DNA of 64,000 nt, from the NCBI RefSeq assembly GCF_943193085.1, contig NZ_CALPCU010000009.1, positions 13,295 to 77,294 on the forward strand, in the 5' to 3' direction. The stretch's first letter is position 1. Each line of letters starts with the position of its first letter. The stretch is from Vermiculatibacterium agrestimuris (lineage in GTDB: Bacteria; Bacillota; Clostridia; Oscillospirales; Oscillospiraceae). Of this stretch, positions 42,162 to 51,294 are shown in pieces. Position numbers and translations under genes: made by a program. The notes under the pieces are model-generated. The model saw only the letters and a program-made list of their open reading frames with translations. It was not told the DNA's origin and did not search any database.

Positions 42162-43913
42162 TCAGATCCCCCAGTCCTCAGATTGTACGTGCTCATTGAT
42201 CCCCGGGCCCATGGGCTCGCCGATCATCGCCGCCATACGGGCATTGATCCAGGCCACGGGCGGGTCAATGCGGCCCCTTGACAGATTCTTCATGGGCTTC
42301 ATGTTCTCATTGCCGTCCACCCGGCAGCGGACGTTTCCAAATGTCCACCGGACGCAGGTGTTGTGCTCATGGAGCATTTCATGATCCCGGATCTCCTTAT
42401 CCATGGCCTTCATGGGCGGGGACATGTTCTTCATGTCCTGGGGGCACTCTACCAGCTTGATTGGCCCCCTCCCTTTCTCAGGCTGACCGGCGGAGAGCCT
42501 GGGCACCAGTGTCCAGGAGAGAGCCGGGTCATAGCCCACCATCTGCAGGTCGTACCACTCCGCCGCCTGATAAATGGCCTCCTCCACCATATCGTAGTCC
42601 ACTGTCCATCCAGGACACAGCGTCAGAAAGCCTGCCCTTGCCCAGTCCCGGTATGGCACATGATCCCGTGTCTCCGCGTCCTCCACGCCCTCCTCCGGCC
42701 GCCAGATGCCCCAGAAAAGGGCCACCCACTTCTCCAGCCCCTTCTGGGGTGGAAACAGGAGCACAAGGGCGGTCAGGTCAGTGGTCTTGGACAGATCCAG
42801 CCCGCCATAGCACCGCTTCCCTCTCAATTGCTCCCGCAAAACCAGGCGTTGGGCCGATTTCACACCCTTCTGTCCCGGCGGCAGCTCATAGGGCCATTGG
42901 GTCTTGTCGTAGACCGTCAACGGGATCCACCCCACAGTTTTAACGGCCACCCATTGGTTGAGCCGCAGCCATCGGAAGAGCTTCTCCGCCGCCTCGCTGC
43001 GCCGGGCATTGGCCGCCTCTTGCCGCACGGTAGACAGCTTGATGGTCGTTCCAATGCCGGGGTTACACTGCCGCCACAGCGTCTCGTCGTAGATGTCGAT
43101 GTCATTGATGGCGTCCTCGTCATCTCCAGTAATGGCAGACAGTCCGTAGATGATGGGCAGCCATACCGGATCATCCAGATATTCCCGCTCGTCGTCCTCT
43201 GGGGCCGGGAACATTCCTCGGGCCCGAAGAATATCCATCGCCTTGCAATGGATCTCCCAACCGATGCTCGTCCGATCCGGGTCGTCGCCGGCGGTGGTCA
43301 GTACGATCCACACCGGCTGCTCTCTGGCCGAGCCGGCGCCGAAGGTCATCACGTCCCACAACTCCCGGTTTGGCTGGGCGTGGAGCTCGTCGAAGATCAC
43401 ACAGGACGGCTTGTAGCCGTGCTTGCTGTATGCCTCCGACGAGAGCACCTTCATCAGGCTACCGGTAGGCCGGTAGTAGATGGTTTTGGTGGAGCGCACC
43501 AGCCGCAGCGTCCCATTTTTGAGCCACTTGGCAAACACCGGATGGTGCTCCAGCATGTAGGCCGCCGCATTGAAGACAATGCCGGCGTTGTCCCGGTCGG
43601 CGGCCACCACGTAGATCTCCCCCGACTGCTCCCCGTCGGCGATGAGGTGGTAGATACCCAAAGCGGCCGCCAGCTCTGACTTGCCGTTTTTCTTGGGCAG
43701 TTCCAGATAGAGGTACTGATAAAGCCGAACTCGGTGGCCCAGCTCGTCCACGGTCAAAGTGCCGTAGAACTGCTCCAGGGCCTCCCGTTGCCATTCTTGA
43801 AGACGAAAGTCACCCCGGCCGTTGGACAGGGGCAGAGTGGCCACAAAGTCCAGCACCACCCCGGCCTCCGCCTCGTCCATCGCCGCTCCGGCCGGTAGCA
43901 TGTACTCAGGCAT
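42162..43913 (-). CDS. Terminase large subunit
   Basis: The 583-residue packaging motor has an ATPase domain with Walker A-like LPKKNGKS at 72-79 and Walker B CVIFDELH at 171-178, and a C-terminal nuclease domain with GGLDLSKTTDLTAL (first catalytic Asp) and further acidic residues. It belongs to the HK97/phage P27-type terminases and overlaps the small subunit gene. Confidence 0.95.
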   Translation of the reverse strand: MPEYMLPAGAAMDEAEAGVVLDFVATLPLSNGRGDFRLQEWQREALEQFYGTLTVDELGHRVRLYQYLYLELPKKNGKSELAAALGIYHLIADGEQSGEIYVVAADRDNAGIVFNAAAYMLEHHPVFAKWLKNGTLRLVRSTKTIYYRPTGSLMKVLSSEAYSKHGYKPSCVIFDELHAQPNRELWDVMTFGAGSAREQPVWIVLTTAGDDPDRTSIGWEIHCKAMDILRARGMFPAPEDDEREYLDDPVWLPIIYGLSAITGDDEDAINDIDIYDETLWRQCNPGIGTTIKLSTVRQEAANARRSEAAEKLFRWLRLNQWVAVKTVGWIPLTVYDKTQWPYELPPGQKGVKSAQRLVLREQLRGKRCYGGLDLSKTTDLTALVLLFPPQKGLEKWVALFWGIWRPEEGVEDAETRDHVPYRDWARAGFLTLCPGWTVDYDMVEEAIYQAAEWYDLQMVGYDPALSWTLVPRLSAGQPEKGRGPIKLVECPQDMKNMSPPMKAMDKEIRDHEMLHEHNTCVRWTFGNVRCRVDGNENMKPMKNLSRGRIDPPVAWINARMAAMIGEPMGPGINEHVQSEDWGI

Positions 43914-44412
43914 CCCGCCGCCGTCCCTCCAGGAGCTTGAGGAAGGCCGCCTCTTCCGGATCCTCCTTTGGCCTCAGCGCCTCCGGGATCACCAGCCGGC
44001 ACCGGGCCGAGATGGTCAACCCCAGATCCGCGGCGCAGGCCCGACACTGCTTAAAGCACCGTTCCTGTTCCTTCCCCCACGCCGCCACGGCCTCCACATC
44101 TTGGGCATCCAACGCATCGCTTACCTGGCGCATGGCGGCAGTGTATTGGCGTTGGGCAACCAGATAGCGTCCAAGGGTGTCGCGATCCAGCTTGGAAAAT
44201 ATCCCAGCCTCGACCAGCTGAGTACGCAGATCGTTAAAATCATCTCGCAGATACGCCGGCAGCCAGACGGGCGCCCGGATCTTGCTCCCCTCACCGGAGG
44301 CGGGAGCAGACAGAACCGGCTCCGACGCCTCGCGCTCAGCCTTCTCAGCCTTTGTCAGATGTTTCCGCCCCTTGGCCTCCACCAAGGCGATTGGCTCCTT
44401 CTGCTTTCCCAT
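43906..44412 (-). CDS. Terminase small subunit (P27 family)
   Basis: The 168-residue protein starts at the ATG at 44412 after TGGAGGTGAGGAA. A basic N-terminus (GRKHLTKAEKAERE) precedes LVEAGIFSKLDRDTLGRYLVAQRQY, the P27-type helix-turn-helix core. It recognises the packaging site, which probably lies in the 160 bp upstream. Confidence 0.85.
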   Translation of the reverse strand: MGKQKEPIALVEAKGRKHLTKAEKAEREASEPVLSAPASGEGSKIRAPVWLPAYLRDDFNDLRTQLVEAGIFSKLDRDTLGRYLVAQRQYTAAMRQVSDALDAQDVEAVAAWGKEQERCFKQCRACAADLGLTISARCRLVIPEALRPKEDPEEAAFLKLLEGRRRDA

Positions 44413-44575
44413 TTCCTCACCTCCAGCAACTATCAAACGGCAAAATTCTCATTGGGGACTTTTTCTCTCACGAAAGGGGCCGTGCGGTCTTTTGCCTTCC
44501 GCTCAAAACTTTTGGAGGGTGGGGGAGGTAATCACGCGCACGTAGCTTGATGCGCACGCCCGAGCATTCACGATC
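44413..44575. other. Intergenic region between terminase small subunit and HNH gene, probable cos region
   Basis: No ORF with a good start is present in these 163 bp. Phages with the HNH-TerS-TerL order usually cut their cohesive end here. I see GC-rich short inverted sequences (TGGGGGAGG, ACGCGCACG...TGCGCACG) but cannot define the cut site. Confidence 0.4.
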
Positions 44576-44953
44576 TCACCGCAGCCGCTTCCGCGAAAAT
44601 TCACGCATTTCCTTCCGGGTTTTGGCCGAATGGCAACGGTGGCACAGCGACTGCAGGTTACCCGTGTCGTAAAACAACGCCGGATCACCGCGATGCGGCC
44701 GGATATGATCCACATCCGTCGCTCGAACTCTCTCGCCCCGCTTGGCACACTCTCGGCAAAAGGGCTCGTTGAGCAGTTGTGCATAACGCATGGATTTCCA
44801 GCGCTTTGTGCGGTAGAGTTTGTGCCACTCCCGCGCCTCATCGCTTCGCCGATCCGGCCGTTTGGCCTTCGGCTGATGCTCAGGGCACCAGCCGGTGGCC
44901 GTCAGGCAGAAACAGCCAGGATATCGACAGGGCCTCAGTGGTTTGCCTGACAT
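44576..44953 (-). CDS. HNH endonuclease
   Basis: The 125-residue protein has an HNH motif (VDHIRPHRGDP ... NLQSLCHRCHSAKT) with two Cys pairs that bind zinc. Phage HNH proteins next to terminase genes take part in cos cleavage with the terminase. A Cys-rich N-terminus (CRYPGCFCLTATGWCPEH) is another zinc site. Confidence 0.92.
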   Translation of the reverse strand: MSGKPLRPCRYPGCFCLTATGWCPEHQPKAKRPDRRSDEAREWHKLYRTKRWKSMRYAQLLNEPFCRECAKRGERVRATDVDHIRPHRGDPALFYDTGNLQSLCHRCHSAKTRKEMREFSRKRLR

Positions 44954-45028
44954 GGGCTATCACCTCCCGCAGGCAAACAAAAAGAGCCTGAACCGACAAG
45001 ACCGCATTTGCGATCGTGTGGCTCAGGC

Positions 45029-45202
45029 TCAAGGGCTCAGGCTCAAATCGATATCCAGCTGTTGTTCCCGCTTGCAGTGCCGGCAATAGGCATAACACTT
45101 GGCGACGCCGTCCGGCGGAAGTCGGAGGAGTTTCATCTGTCCGCATTCGGGGCAGAGAACATATCCATCCTCTGTGACCATTTTATCAGGTCGCCGATCC
45201 AT
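45029..45202 (-). CDS. Cysteine-rich KTR-type small protein
   Basis: The 57-residue protein has two CxxC pairs (LCPECGQ and YCRHCK) in the layout of the cys-rich KTR family (PF14205), a small zinc ribbon common on Clostridia mobile elements. The ATG at 45202 follows AGAGGG. It may regulate late genes; the function is unproven. Confidence 0.7.
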   Translation of the reverse strand: MDRRPDKMVTEDGYVLCPECGQMKLLRLPPDGVAKCYAYCRHCKREQQLDIDLSLSP

Positions 45203-45297
45203 TTGCAACCCTCTTTTCAAAACGTGACTTATTTTGCACTATATTCCAAGATAGAGCGCGCGCACGCGCGCGGGCGTTTTTTAGTAGTTCGCGCGTT

Positions 45298-46080
45298 TTA
45301 AAGTAGTATAGCCGAGGCATCGATCCAGCTGGCGTAATAGTAGGCTCCGAAGTCATTCTCCACGCCGCCCCGGCGAGCCCACAATGTATTGTCCGGGATC
45401 TCAATCACTCCTGACGTGTCCATCCAACGCTCCGGCGGTGGGATCTTGGCGGTGAGGCTTCTGGAGCAGCTCCAGGGGTGCCGGCCGATCGGGATAATAA
45501 CGCCATCGGTGCGCTCCTTGTTGAGATACTCGGCCATCTGGCGGAAACCGCCCTGCGAGAAGACAACAGGATCGCCAGTCTCAGGATCTGTATACTTTGT
45601 GATCTGGAGCACCGGCGTATCTACCACGTCTCCATAACGCCATAGTCCCCGCACCTCTGCAGGAGACAGATCATTGTAGTCATCGACAAAATGGACATGG
45701 TATCGATGATCCCCATGAAGTCCCTCAATGGCATAGCAGTAGTCCAGTGGTTCCCCACTTCGCCAGCGAGACACTCTGGCAAAGAAGGCCCGCATCCGGC
45801 GCCGTGCTTCCTGAAAGTCGCGGGGCAAACTGTCGTTGTCAAAGCTTAACGAGAAGTGTGTGCCAGTGGGGCCCAATGCCGCCAGGCGGATCTCCAAGCG
45901 ATCCACCTGACGGCGATTCACAGCGTTCTTTTGATATTTCTTTATTTCTGCCTTGGCTCTATGGTCAAGGCCTGTCTCATCTGTTCGGAAGCGGGGGCGC
46001 AGCGCTCGACATTCCTTGACCAACGGCCCCGCTCGCTGTCGGCAGCAGTGCCATATTGCCCGGTCAGGCTCCATCGCCAT
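45298..46080 (-). CDS. HUH-type rolling-circle Rep-like protein
   Basis: The 260-residue protein contains the three HUH Rep motifs in order: THFSLSFDNDSLP (motif 1), YHVHFVDDY (His-x-His, motif 2) and MAEYLNKE (Tyr-x-x-Lys, motif 3). These endonucleases nick single-stranded DNA at rolling-circle origins. The ATG at 46080 follows AGGAGGAGG; the longer frame overlaps the upstream gene. It is an unusual partner for a phage that also has a DnaB helicase. Confidence 0.75.
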   Translation of the reverse strand: MAMEPDRAIWHCCRQRAGPLVKECRALRPRFRTDETGLDHRAKAEIKKYQKNAVNRRQVDRLEIRLAALGPTGTHFSLSFDNDSLPRDFQEARRRMRAFFARVSRWRSGEPLDYCYAIEGLHGDHRYHVHFVDDYNDLSPAEVRGLWRYGDVVDTPVLQITKYTDPETGDPVVFSQGGFRQMAEYLNKERTDGVIIPIGRHPWSCSRSLTAKIPPPERWMDTSGVIEIPDNTLWARRGGVENDFGAYYYASWIDASAILL

Positions 46081-46735
46081 CTTCAGCCTCCTCCTTTGTG
46101 ACCCGCTCAAACCCGATGACCCACACCCAGGGATTAGCCTCCCAGCCGTAGAAGGCGCGATCTGCGGGAGCAATGGTGCTATCCCACAGTTGTATAAATG
46201 GATCCATATGTCGATATGTCTCATAGGCTGCTCTGTTGGGGCACGGTTCCTCCATGCAGCCGTCAACTGCAAACTGACATTTGCACCCACCCGGTCTATT
46301 TATCGGAGTGATACCCTCCATCAATGCGTCTTCCATACCCATCGCTCGGAGTTTCTCTATCCGAACCGCCTTCACCCGCAGAAACAACCGGGCCGCCTCC
46401 TTCGGCATATGGATGGAGGGGTGCCATTTGATAGATACTACTTTCCCATTTCGGTAGAATTTCTCACTGTCAGAGTAATTCGCTTTGTACATATAGCGGT
46501 CCACAGCTTTGAAGAACGTCTCCCGCACATACAGGATCTCGCCGGGTCGGTAAATGCTATCAGGATATGGCATACCGTAAGTGCAATTAGATCCTTTGTG
46601 CATAGCCAAACCTGACGCCTTGGAAACCGTCTCGTCCTCTATGTACCACGGTTCCTTGACCACCCGCCGCGTCACGGTCTTCCGCCCGTCCAGGATTGCC
46701 CGTACCATCTCTGAGTTAAATAGGATCGGTTTCAT
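46064..46735 (-). CDS. Phage ASCH/PUA-like protein
   Basis: The 223-residue protein has the pattern of phage ASCH-like proteins: PILFNSEMVRAILDGRKTVTRR at the start (quoted in part: FNSEMVRAILDGRKTVTRR), YRPGEILYVRETFF, and SIHMPKEAARLFLRVKAVRI. ASCH domains resemble PUA RNA-binding domains. The role in the phage is not known. A CxC cluster (GGCKCQFAVDGCMEEPC) is inserted. Confidence 0.78.
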   Translation of the reverse strand: MKPILFNSEMVRAILDGRKTVTRRVVKEPWYIEDETVSKASGLAMHKGSNCTYGMPYPDSIYRPGEILYVRETFFKAVDRYMYKANYSDSEKFYRNGKVVSIKWHPSIHMPKEAARLFLRVKAVRIEKLRAMGMEDALMEGITPINRPGGCKCQFAVDGCMEEPCPNRAAYETYRHMDPFIQLWDSTIAPADRAFYGWEANPWVWVIGFERVTKEEAEDGDGA

Positions 46736-47220
46736 TGGCTTTCTCCCCTCTCCTCTCTCAACGCTTCCTCAGCATCTTGTTTTGTCAGGAAATATCGGAT
46801 ACCATCTATATCTGCTTTTCCTTGCCAGGCTAATTGCAATCGTTCAGACGTAGTGTGTACCCGATAAACTTGCTTTGGACAGTTCTTTGCCATAAAAGTC
46901 CACTCTGCCCCAGGTCTCGAATCGTCAATGGCGTCTTCAAGCCCCTTACATCCGTGTCCATCAACATTTCTTTCACACACATCGCATTCTATGGGCCACA
47001 GAGAAAATACGTCTTGTACCACCAGCCGCCCGTCCTTCTCTGCCTGGGCAAGTTCCTGCACCCGCTCCAGCGTCATAGCGTCCTCGTAAGCGGCGAGGCG
47101 GTCAATAGCCTCGCCCATACAAAAAACTTTACACGTACCATCAAGCCGTTCATCACAGTGTTCTTCACATTCGGTTGTAATCCACAAACCGCACGGGTCT
47201 TTCTTCGTCAACCTCTCCAT
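46732..47220 (-). CDS. Hypothetical phage protein with N-terminal Cys-rich segment
   Basis: The 162-residue protein has cysteines at the N-terminus (CGLWITTECEEHC, GTCKVFC) and in the middle (CDVCERNVDGHGC). It begins MERLTKKDPCG, typical of phage early-region proteins. The ATG at 47220 follows GAAGGAGG. Function is unknown. Confidence 0.65.
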   Translation of the reverse strand: MERLTKKDPCGLWITTECEEHCDERLDGTCKVFCMGEAIDRLAAYEDAMTLERVQELAQAEKDGRLVVQDVFSLWPIECDVCERNVDGHGCKGLEDAIDDSRPGAEWTFMAKNCPKQVYRVHTTSERLQLAWQGKADIDGIRYFLTKQDAEEALREERGESQ

Positions 47221-47221
47221 G

Positions 47222-47383
47222 TTAATCCTCCTTCGGCTCGTATTCAGGGAACTCTGGGTATTTACATTCTGGATGTTGGAAGGATGTGAAGGTAGCTTCA
47301 ATACACGGCCCACAATACTTTTCATAGTGGGATTTTTTGCTGTGTTTACAAGTTGAACAGCTACCACTTTCCAACGGCTTCAT
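47222..47383 (-). CDS. Small Cys-rich phage protein
   Basis: The 53-residue protein has four cysteines in CSTCKHSKKSHYEKYCGPC, a likely zinc knuckle. The ATG at 47383 follows AAGGAG and overlaps the preceding gene's stop. Function is unknown. Confidence 0.6.
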   Translation of the reverse strand: MKPLESGSCSTCKHSKKSHYEKYCGPCIEATFTSFQHPECKYPEFPEYEPKED

Positions 47384-47721
47384 CAGGTGTTCTCCTTCGG
47401 CGGGCGGCGGTAGGCGGCCCATGTGCTTCCATAGTCCTCACAAAAAGTGGGGGCATAAAACTGCCGGAAGTGTACCCTCAGCTTATCGACATCAACAACA
47501 ATCTGCCACCCATCCTCAAAATCTTCTCCCAATGTTTTCAGCCACACCGGATCTCCGTCCATTCCCCGCAGCTCCTCCAGCGTCAACGGCTCGTCTGGCT
47601 GGGCCGCCGGGTGGGTGCGCAACAGGGCAATGGCACGCCGGAGAACCATGCGGTCGCATTCCATATCTACACCATATTTCTCCAGTTCTTCCAAACTATC
47701 GATGATATCCTCAATGCTCAT
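47383..47721 (-). CDS. Hypothetical phage protein
   Basis: The 112-residue acidic protein has an N-terminal helix (IIDSLEELEKYGVDMECD) and a Trp/Asp-rich C-terminal half. No family is recognised. It overlaps the methylase gene by 4 bp. Confidence 0.6.
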   Translation of the reverse strand: MSIEDIIDSLEELEKYGVDMECDRMVLRRAIALLRTHPAAQPDEPLTLEELRGMDGDPVWLKTLGEDFEDGWQIVVDVDKLRVHFRQFYAPTFCEDYGSTWAAYRRPPKENT

Positions 47722-49667
47722 ACCGCGACCTCCTTTTCAAGTTCCGCCATCGTTATGATCCTCTTGCCCTTGCACCACTCCGGCAAATTGGCCCTTACAA
47801 GGGCCGTGGCAAAAGGGGGCGGCACAGCGTTGCCGCAGCGGGCCACCTGGAGGGTCTTACCGTACTCCGCTCCGGTGTAATCCCGGTCGATAATGTAGTC
47901 CGGCGGAAAACCCATGGCGTTGTAGAGCTCCCTCGACGTCAGCATACGCAGAAGAATATCCCGGATATAGTAGACTGCCCCGCCGATCACCAGCAGGATG
48001 ATTTCATCTGTCGCCAGATGATAGCCGCAATACTGGTTGAGGAGGGCCCGGATCTCCGGCCAGTGGCCCAAATCTGCTCCCGGCCCCGCCTTGGCGATCA
48101 CCGCCGTGCAGACTGCGAACGGATCCGCGTGAGCCGTGATAGTCTGAAGCGGGTAGTCCGCCGCCTGTCCCAAATTCTGCCCTTTGAACTTGACGACGTG
48201 TGCCGCCATCAGGGCCTCCCGGTCATGGGACGTGACCGTGTGCATGGGATCCGACAGATCAAGAGGCTTGCCGGTGCTGAAATACTCCACCAGGTTGGCG
48301 CTCACCAGGCTGTAACGGTTGGCGGCGTCCACCGTCTGAAGGGGATCCCGAAGGCCTTGTCCCCGCACGCCCTCGGTCTGCTCAGTGTGGTATTGGGCAA
48401 GATGGGCGGCGTGGAGAATTTGCTTGCCATCCGTCGTTATGGTATGTACGGGCTTATCTGCCGAAAAACCAACAGACCCGCTCGTGTTGGACAAGGTGAC
48501 TGGGGAAAGTTCCGCATTGACCAAGCAAGCCTCCGCCTTCGATACCGTTGTCGGTGCCGGCCGTTCCACAGATTGAATCCGATCCCCGCCCCCCGTCTGA
48601 CCGATGGACATAAGCTGTGCAGCACACACGCCTTGGGTATGCTTGGCAGTGACCGTCCCCAGGGGCTTGTCCGCTCCGGCGATGTGTCCGCCGCCAGAGT
48701 GGTTACACTCCACCAGGAAGGGCTTGCCGCTTCGGATGGTAAATTTGTCCGTGCCTCGGATCACCCGGCGCAGGGTGTTGTCGGCCAAGGGCCGCACAAC
48801 CGTGGCACCGTATTTTTCCTTGATCTCCTGCTTACTTTCAAAGACCGAGTACATGGGAAGGCTCCAGTCAATGATCTCGGCAGCCGCCCGCCAGGGCTTA
48901 CACTTGCCGCTTTTGACCTCCAAACTGTCAGCAGGGGCGTGGGTGCGCTCCGGCCAGACGATAGGCTTGCCGTCACACCGGGCAATGAGGAAGAACCGCT
49001 TCCGGATGGTGGGGGCTCCGTAGTCCGACGCTACCAGCTCGCGCCACTCCACCTTGTAACCCAGTCCTTTGGACAGAAGTTTTGCCTCCGGGCTCCCGGG
49101 CGTTATACCAAGGAATTGGCACCCCTCCACAAATCCGGGGTGATCCTCCGGTGTGCCAGTTGACAGCATTCCGATGAATGCCCTGAACGTTTCCCCTTTT
49201 CTCTCCGGGTCTGGGTATTGCTTTCCGTCTTCCGCGGTAATGAGTGGCCCCCAGGTCTGGATTTCCTCTACATTTTCCATGATAATGACCCGGGGCGTCA
49301 CAGTCATACCCCAGCGGAGAACGACCCAGGATAGGCCCCGGATGTTCTTATCCACGGGCTTTCCGCCTTTGGCTTTCGAAAAGTGCTTGCAGTCCGGAGA
49401 AAACCATGCCAGCCCCACAGGGCGGCCGGCGCAGACCTCCTCCGGATCCACATCCCACACACTGGCCTGGTAGTGGACAGTGTGTGGGTGATTGGTCTTG
49501 TGCATGCGGATGGCGGCAGGATCGTGGTTGACGGCAATGTCCACCACCCGGCCCGTGGCCAGTTCGATCCCCGTAGAGGCCCCGCCCCCGCCGGCAAAGT
49601 TGTCCACAATGATCTCTCGTGTAAGATCCATCTGGACGCTGTATCTCATTTGAGTGCGTGATCTCAT
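47718..49667 (-). CDS. DNA (cytosine-5) methyltransferase
   Basis: The 649-residue protein starts at the ATG at 49667 after GGGAGG. Motif I is NFAGGGGASTGIELA; the catalytic Cys93 lies in FSPDCKHFSKAKG, where PDC replaces the usual PPC; ENV is at 131-133 and the C-terminal motif X region is CGNAVPPPFA. The middle carries six repeats of the P(L/M/V)xT(V/I)(T/D) type, which form an extended target-recognition region. It probably protects phage DNA from host restriction. Confidence 0.92.
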   Translation of the reverse strand: MRSRTQMRYSVQMDLTREIIVDNFAGGGGASTGIELATGRVVDIAVNHDPAAIRMHKTNHPHTVHYQASVWDVDPEEVCAGRPVGLAWFSPDCKHFSKAKGGKPVDKNIRGLSWVVLRWGMTVTPRVIIMENVEEIQTWGPLITAEDGKQYPDPERKGETFRAFIGMLSTGTPEDHPGFVEGCQFLGITPGSPEAKLLSKGLGYKVEWRELVASDYGAPTIRKRFFLIARCDGKPIVWPERTHAPADSLEVKSGKCKPWRAAAEIIDWSLPMYSVFESKQEIKEKYGATVVRPLADNTLRRVIRGTDKFTIRSGKPFLVECNHSGGGHIAGADKPLGTVTAKHTQGVCAAQLMSIGQTGGGDRIQSVERPAPTTVSKAEACLVNAELSPVTLSNTSGSVGFSADKPVHTITTDGKQILHAAHLAQYHTEQTEGVRGQGLRDPLQTVDAANRYSLVSANLVEYFSTGKPLDLSDPMHTVTSHDREALMAAHVVKFKGQNLGQAADYPLQTITAHADPFAVCTAVIAKAGPGADLGHWPEIRALLNQYCGYHLATDEIILLVIGGAVYYIRDILLRMLTSRELYNAMGFPPDYIIDRDYTGAEYGKTLQVARCGNAVPPPFATALVRANLPEWCKGKRIITMAELEKEVAV

Positions 49668-50017
49668 ATCTGGCCTCCCATATCGATAAGCCAATAGACA
49701 CACTCCTCCACACCCGGAAACTCCCGTTCCTGCGCCTCACCGGTACAGTTGCGAATGCCAATAAAGCCATTGCCCGGGCCTAGGCGGCGATAGAACAGTC
49801 CCAAGGGTCGATGGGTATACAGGATCTTGGCGGCTTCTTCGCCGGTGACCAGCTTGATGTGGTGCTCACAGATCAGCTCCTTGGGCGTCTCTTTGCGGGT
49901 CTGCCTGCATCGGCTGGGGTGATTGAGACAGGGGTTGTCGCATTCGCTGCGGCGGTCACACAATGCGCAACACTGGTTGCGGTGGAGCACGTCGCAATTA
50001 AATATTTTGCATCTCAT
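49664..50017 (-). CDS. Cys-rich phage protein
   Basis: The 117-residue protein has a cysteine-dense N-terminus (CDVLHRNQCCALCDRRSEC) followed by NHPSRCRQT. Its C-terminal half is an unrelated alpha/beta segment. It lies between parB and the methylase gene. No family is recognised. Confidence 0.6.
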   Translation of the reverse strand: MRCKIFNCDVLHRNQCCALCDRRSECDNPCLNHPSRCRQTRKETPKELICEHHIKLVTGEEAAKILYTHRPLGLFYRRLGPGNGFIGIRNCTGEAQEREFPGVEECVYWLIDMGGQI

Positions 50018-51294
50018 TTGCCGGCCCTCTCCAAAAGCGGCTTATCGGAGAGTCCCAGGAGATAATCCGCGGAACAGCCCAGTTCACGGCAGATCGCGGC
50101 CAGGGCAACAGCATCCGGACAATAGTAACCATACCAGGTATACGCTATTTCCCCATCAAACGCAGCCTTTGAGAGAGACCCTCCATAGGAAAAAGATGTC
50201 CCAGCCTGCGTTAATTTTTCGTTGGCGGCCTTGATTGCCTGCTCCAGCCGCTCCTTGGTTCCAGCCGCCGCGGCAACGCGACGGGCAAAGGCAGTAATCA
50301 TCTCCCGGGCCTTGGCATCTTTCCGCTCCTTTTCCGTCTTCTGCCTGGCCTCCTCCGCTTCCTTCTTCTTCCTCCTCTTTTTTTCGCCGGCAGCCCTGCC
50401 CTGGGGGCAGACATATTGACAGGTCATATTATCATGGCAGTCCGCACAGCACCCACACTGGCCGACCTTCCAGGAGTAATCAACATGAGCGTCACGGGAC
50501 AGGATCCGGGCCCCGTTGGTGCAGGCCTCGCCGTCTGGGCATTTTTGATCCCGGGTGAGATATGCCACCATGCCCTTCCGCTGGATCTCCTCTGCAACGC
50601 GCCCATCGGGCAGCTTCTTTGGGCAGGCCTTGGCCAGCTCCTCCTGCAGCAGGGGCTCCATTCGGGCAATGGCATACGCCGTCTGCTCCGGCAGTTTGCC
50701 CGCCTCCCACAGTTTGACATATGCCGGCGGCACCAACTTCTCCCGGATCACCTTTAGGCGAGCCAGTTTAGAGCCCTTGACTTTACAAGCCTCCGCCACA
50801 TGATCCCGCATCCGGCCCGGGAACTCCATCCCAGCATCCTTGAGCCGGTAGAGGAGTTCCTCCACCCGCTCCGCCTGCTTGGATATATCGGCCGGGGACA
50901 ACTTACGGGTGTCGCTGTTACCGCAGATCAGGCGCAGCTCCTGAAGCCAAGTTTCGACCTCATCGGCGGCGCCGCTTTGCTTCTCCACAATACACGCCGT
51001 TTGACGGAATTGCTCTTTGCCCTCCTGCACAAGCAGGTTCAGCGCCGCATGGCGCCGATGGCCGGAAACAACAATATATTCGCCCTTCTCCTCGCCGGGA
51101 CGCACCCGGAGAGGCTGCTGAAGCCCTACCAGCTCAATACTGGCTGCCAGCTCTTCGATGCCACTCAGTTCATAAAAATTCCGCTCGTCCGGGTGGATGT
51201 GAGCGATGTCTATGTACTCGATCTGCTCCCGGCCGGTCGTGTCCGATTCTGACACCGGCGCCAAGGAGGCCGCCAGGCTAAACTTCTCAGCCAT
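50014..51294 (-). CDS. ParB-like partition / nuclease-fold protein
   Basis: The 426-residue protein has the ParB/Srx N-terminal domain (IDIAHIHPDERNF; GLQQPLRVRPGEEKGEYIVVSGHRR) and a helix-turn-helix region (~180-240). It then has a Cys cluster (CGCCADCHDNMTCQYVC) and a long Lys/Glu coiled coil (~320-370). It follows parA, overlapping by 8 bp, so it likely acts in plasmid-like maintenance or replication. The ATG at 51294 is used; the longer frame is a parA shadow. Confidence 0.85.
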   Translation of the reverse strand: MAEKFSLAASLAPVSESDTTGREQIEYIDIAHIHPDERNFYELSGIEELAASIELVGLQQPLRVRPGEEKGEYIVVSGHRRHAALNLLVQEGKEQFRQTACIVEKQSGAADEVETWLQELRLICGNSDTRKLSPADISKQAERVEELLYRLKDAGMEFPGRMRDHVAEACKVKGSKLARLKVIREKLVPPAYVKLWEAGKLPEQTAYAIARMEPLLQEELAKACPKKLPDGRVAEEIQRKGMVAYLTRDQKCPDGEACTNGARILSRDAHVDYSWKVGQCGCCADCHDNMTCQYVCPQGRAAGEKKRRKKKEAEEARQKTEKERKDAKAREMITAFARRVAAAAGTKERLEQAIKAANEKLTQAGTSFSYGGSLSKAAFDGEIAYTWYGYYCPDAVALAAICRELGCSADYLLGLSDKPLLERAGK

